From NCBI GenBank assembly GCA_022360815.1, contig JAKSCC010000063.1, forward strand, positions 1 to 32,787: a stretch of 32,787 nucleotides of DNA, written 5' to 3'. This document shows, piece after piece, positions 32,094 through 32,787 of this stretch. Position 1 is the stretch's first letter. Every line of letters begins with the position of its first letter. The stretch comes from Desulfobacterales bacterium (GTDB lineage Bacteria; Desulfobacterota; Desulfobacteria; Desulfobacterales; Desulfolunaceae). The notes beneath the pieces were generated by a model. It searched no databases, had not been told where the DNA came from, and was given only the letters and a program-made list of their open reading frames with translations. The position numbers and the translations under genes were made by a program.

Positions 32094-32120
32094 CAACCCA
32101 AGTTGTATTTTTGGTTATAA
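32087..32120. promoter_or_regulatory. inverted repeat overlapping the -10 element, possible operator
   Basis: TTATAACCAA (32087-32096) is perfectly complementary to TTGGTTATAA (32111-32120), with 14 bases between. The left arm contains the -10 hexamer, and the right arm lies just downstream of the predicted transcription start. This is a typical position for a repressor site, or for a 5' hairpin. Confidence 0.6.
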
Positions 32121-32193
32121 GGTGCGGATAGACTTTTTTTCTCCGCCCTTTTTTTGCGTAGACGACGCCTGAACGATCAAGGAGAAAAATGTG

Positions 32194-32787
32194 ATGAAAC
32201 GATGGATTTTGGTTGCGCTGGTTCTGGCGGCTGTCATGGTGCCAGGCAAATCTTTTGCCCTTCTCGGGTTGGTGAGTGTGGAAGGTGCCGTGGGTGGATT
32301 TATGCCCAGCCCGTCCGGTCATCTTCAGTATGACGGCGCAGGCAGCACCAACGGAGACGTGGAGGCCCTTCTTGGATTTGATGAAGAGACTTTTGGGACG
32401 GCTCGGCTTCGTGTGGAGCTTCCTTTGGTGCTTCCCAATGTCTATTTGATGGCAACCCCCATGGAGTTTGAAGGCGATTTGACCGGAACGTTTCGGTTTA
32501 AGAATGTGTCTTTTAGCGCCACAGATGATGCCAAATTGACTTTGAATCAGTACGATATCGGCCTTTTTTATGGTGTTCCCTTTATGGGACTGGCCACCCT
32601 GGGCAATGTGGGCGTGGATTTTGGTTTAAACGTTCGCATGTTAGAGCTTGAGGCCGAACTTACCCAAGCAGGCGGTGGGGTGACGACAGAGAGCCTTGAT
32701 GTGCCGGTTCCTTTGCTTTTCCTTGCTGCTCAAGTGGATCTTATCGGTGGGTTTGCCGTGGAGGCGGAAGCACGTGGTTTGGATGTG
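32194..32787 (+). CDS. TIGR04219-like outer-membrane beta-barrel protein, N-terminal part; runs off the window
   Basis: The frame starts at ATG 32194, with AAGGAG about nine bases upstream, and stays open for 198 codons to the right edge. It begins with a signal peptide (MKRWILVALVLAAVMVPGKSFA). The mature part alternates hydrophobic and polar residues in the way of beta-strands and has VEGAVGGFMPSPSG, like the TIGR04219 family of outer-membrane proteins of unknown function. The C-terminal strand that would carry a terminal aromatic is outside the window. The family assignment is from motif resemblance only. Confidence 0.75.
   Translation, partial: MKRWILVALVLAAVMVPGKSFALLGLVSVEGAVGGFMPSPSGHLQYDGAGSTNGDVEALLGFDEETFGTARLRVELPLVLPNVYLMATPMEFEGDLTGTFRFKNVSFSATDDAKLTLNQYDIGLFYGVPFMGLATLGNVGVDFGLNVRMLELEAELTQAGGGVTTESLDVPVPLLFLAAQVDLIGGFAVEAEARGLDV

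Noticed and set aside
1-32787. CRISPR arrays, tRNA or rRNA genes, complete insertion sequences or prophage genes
   Set aside because: No regularly spaced repeats, no tRNA-like cloverleaf, no transposase or integrase frame was recognised by reading.

Overview
The window looks like a chromosomal stretch from an anaerobic Gram-negative bacterium, most likely a member of the Desulfobacterota (former Deltaproteobacteria). The Gram-negative envelope is shown by a Kdo transferase (waaA) and an outer-membrane beta-barrel protein. The anaerobic lifestyle is suggested by an [FeFe]-hydrogenase-type ferredoxin protein and by a selenocysteine-containing SelD. The combination of a YicC/RemA/Gmk operon, an F0-only ATP synthase operon and a diverged DnaA fits that group. 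The taxon is an inference, because no rRNA lies in the window. Nearly all genes are housekeeping genes. I see no tRNA, rRNA, CRISPR array, phage or complete insertion sequence.

Layout. At 1-945 the 5' part of waaA runs off the left edge on the minus strand. From 1194 to 4541 a plus-strand operon holds a Trm112-like protein, a DUF4416 protein, YicC, RemA-like DUF370, guanylate kinase and RlmB. From 4615 to 9089 follow comF, a nitrilase-family amidase, pgeF, pyrK and selD. SelD is read through an in-frame TGA at 8091-8093 that is followed by a SECIS-like hairpin. After a strong terminator comes atpZ-atpI-atpB-atpE (9316-11010), the membrane F0 part only; F1 genes are absent here. A tandem-FHA gene follows, then uvrA and pdxA on the minus strand.

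A gene-free region of about 0.9 kb (16111-17021) with a direct repeat and a purine-rich tract precedes dnaA. This DnaA has an altered DNA-recognition signature, and no canonical DnaA boxes were seen beside it. A small ORF and a GlcD-type FAD oxidase follow. A 223-bp MITE-like palindromic element and a long terminator hairpin end that block.

From 20668 to 29636 all genes are on the minus strand. In ascending coordinates (the reverse of transcription) they are: a small cysteine-motif protein, an inositol monophosphatase, an N-terminally extended HflX, DnaB, the ribosomal operon rplI, rpsR, rpsF, a ferredoxin/[FeFe]-hydrogenase-like protein and citrate synthase. The last part (29637-32787) is looser in density. 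It holds an exported subtilisin-fold protein that appears to have lost its catalytic serine and oxyanion asparagine, and the start of an outer-membrane protein behind a very good sigma-70 promoter whose -10 element lies inside an inverted repeat.

The items most worth a second look are the SelD recoding site, the variant DnaA with its repeat-bearing upstream region, the pseudo-subtilase, the Na+-type c-subunit signature, and the MITE-like element. No obviously new multi-gene system is visible.
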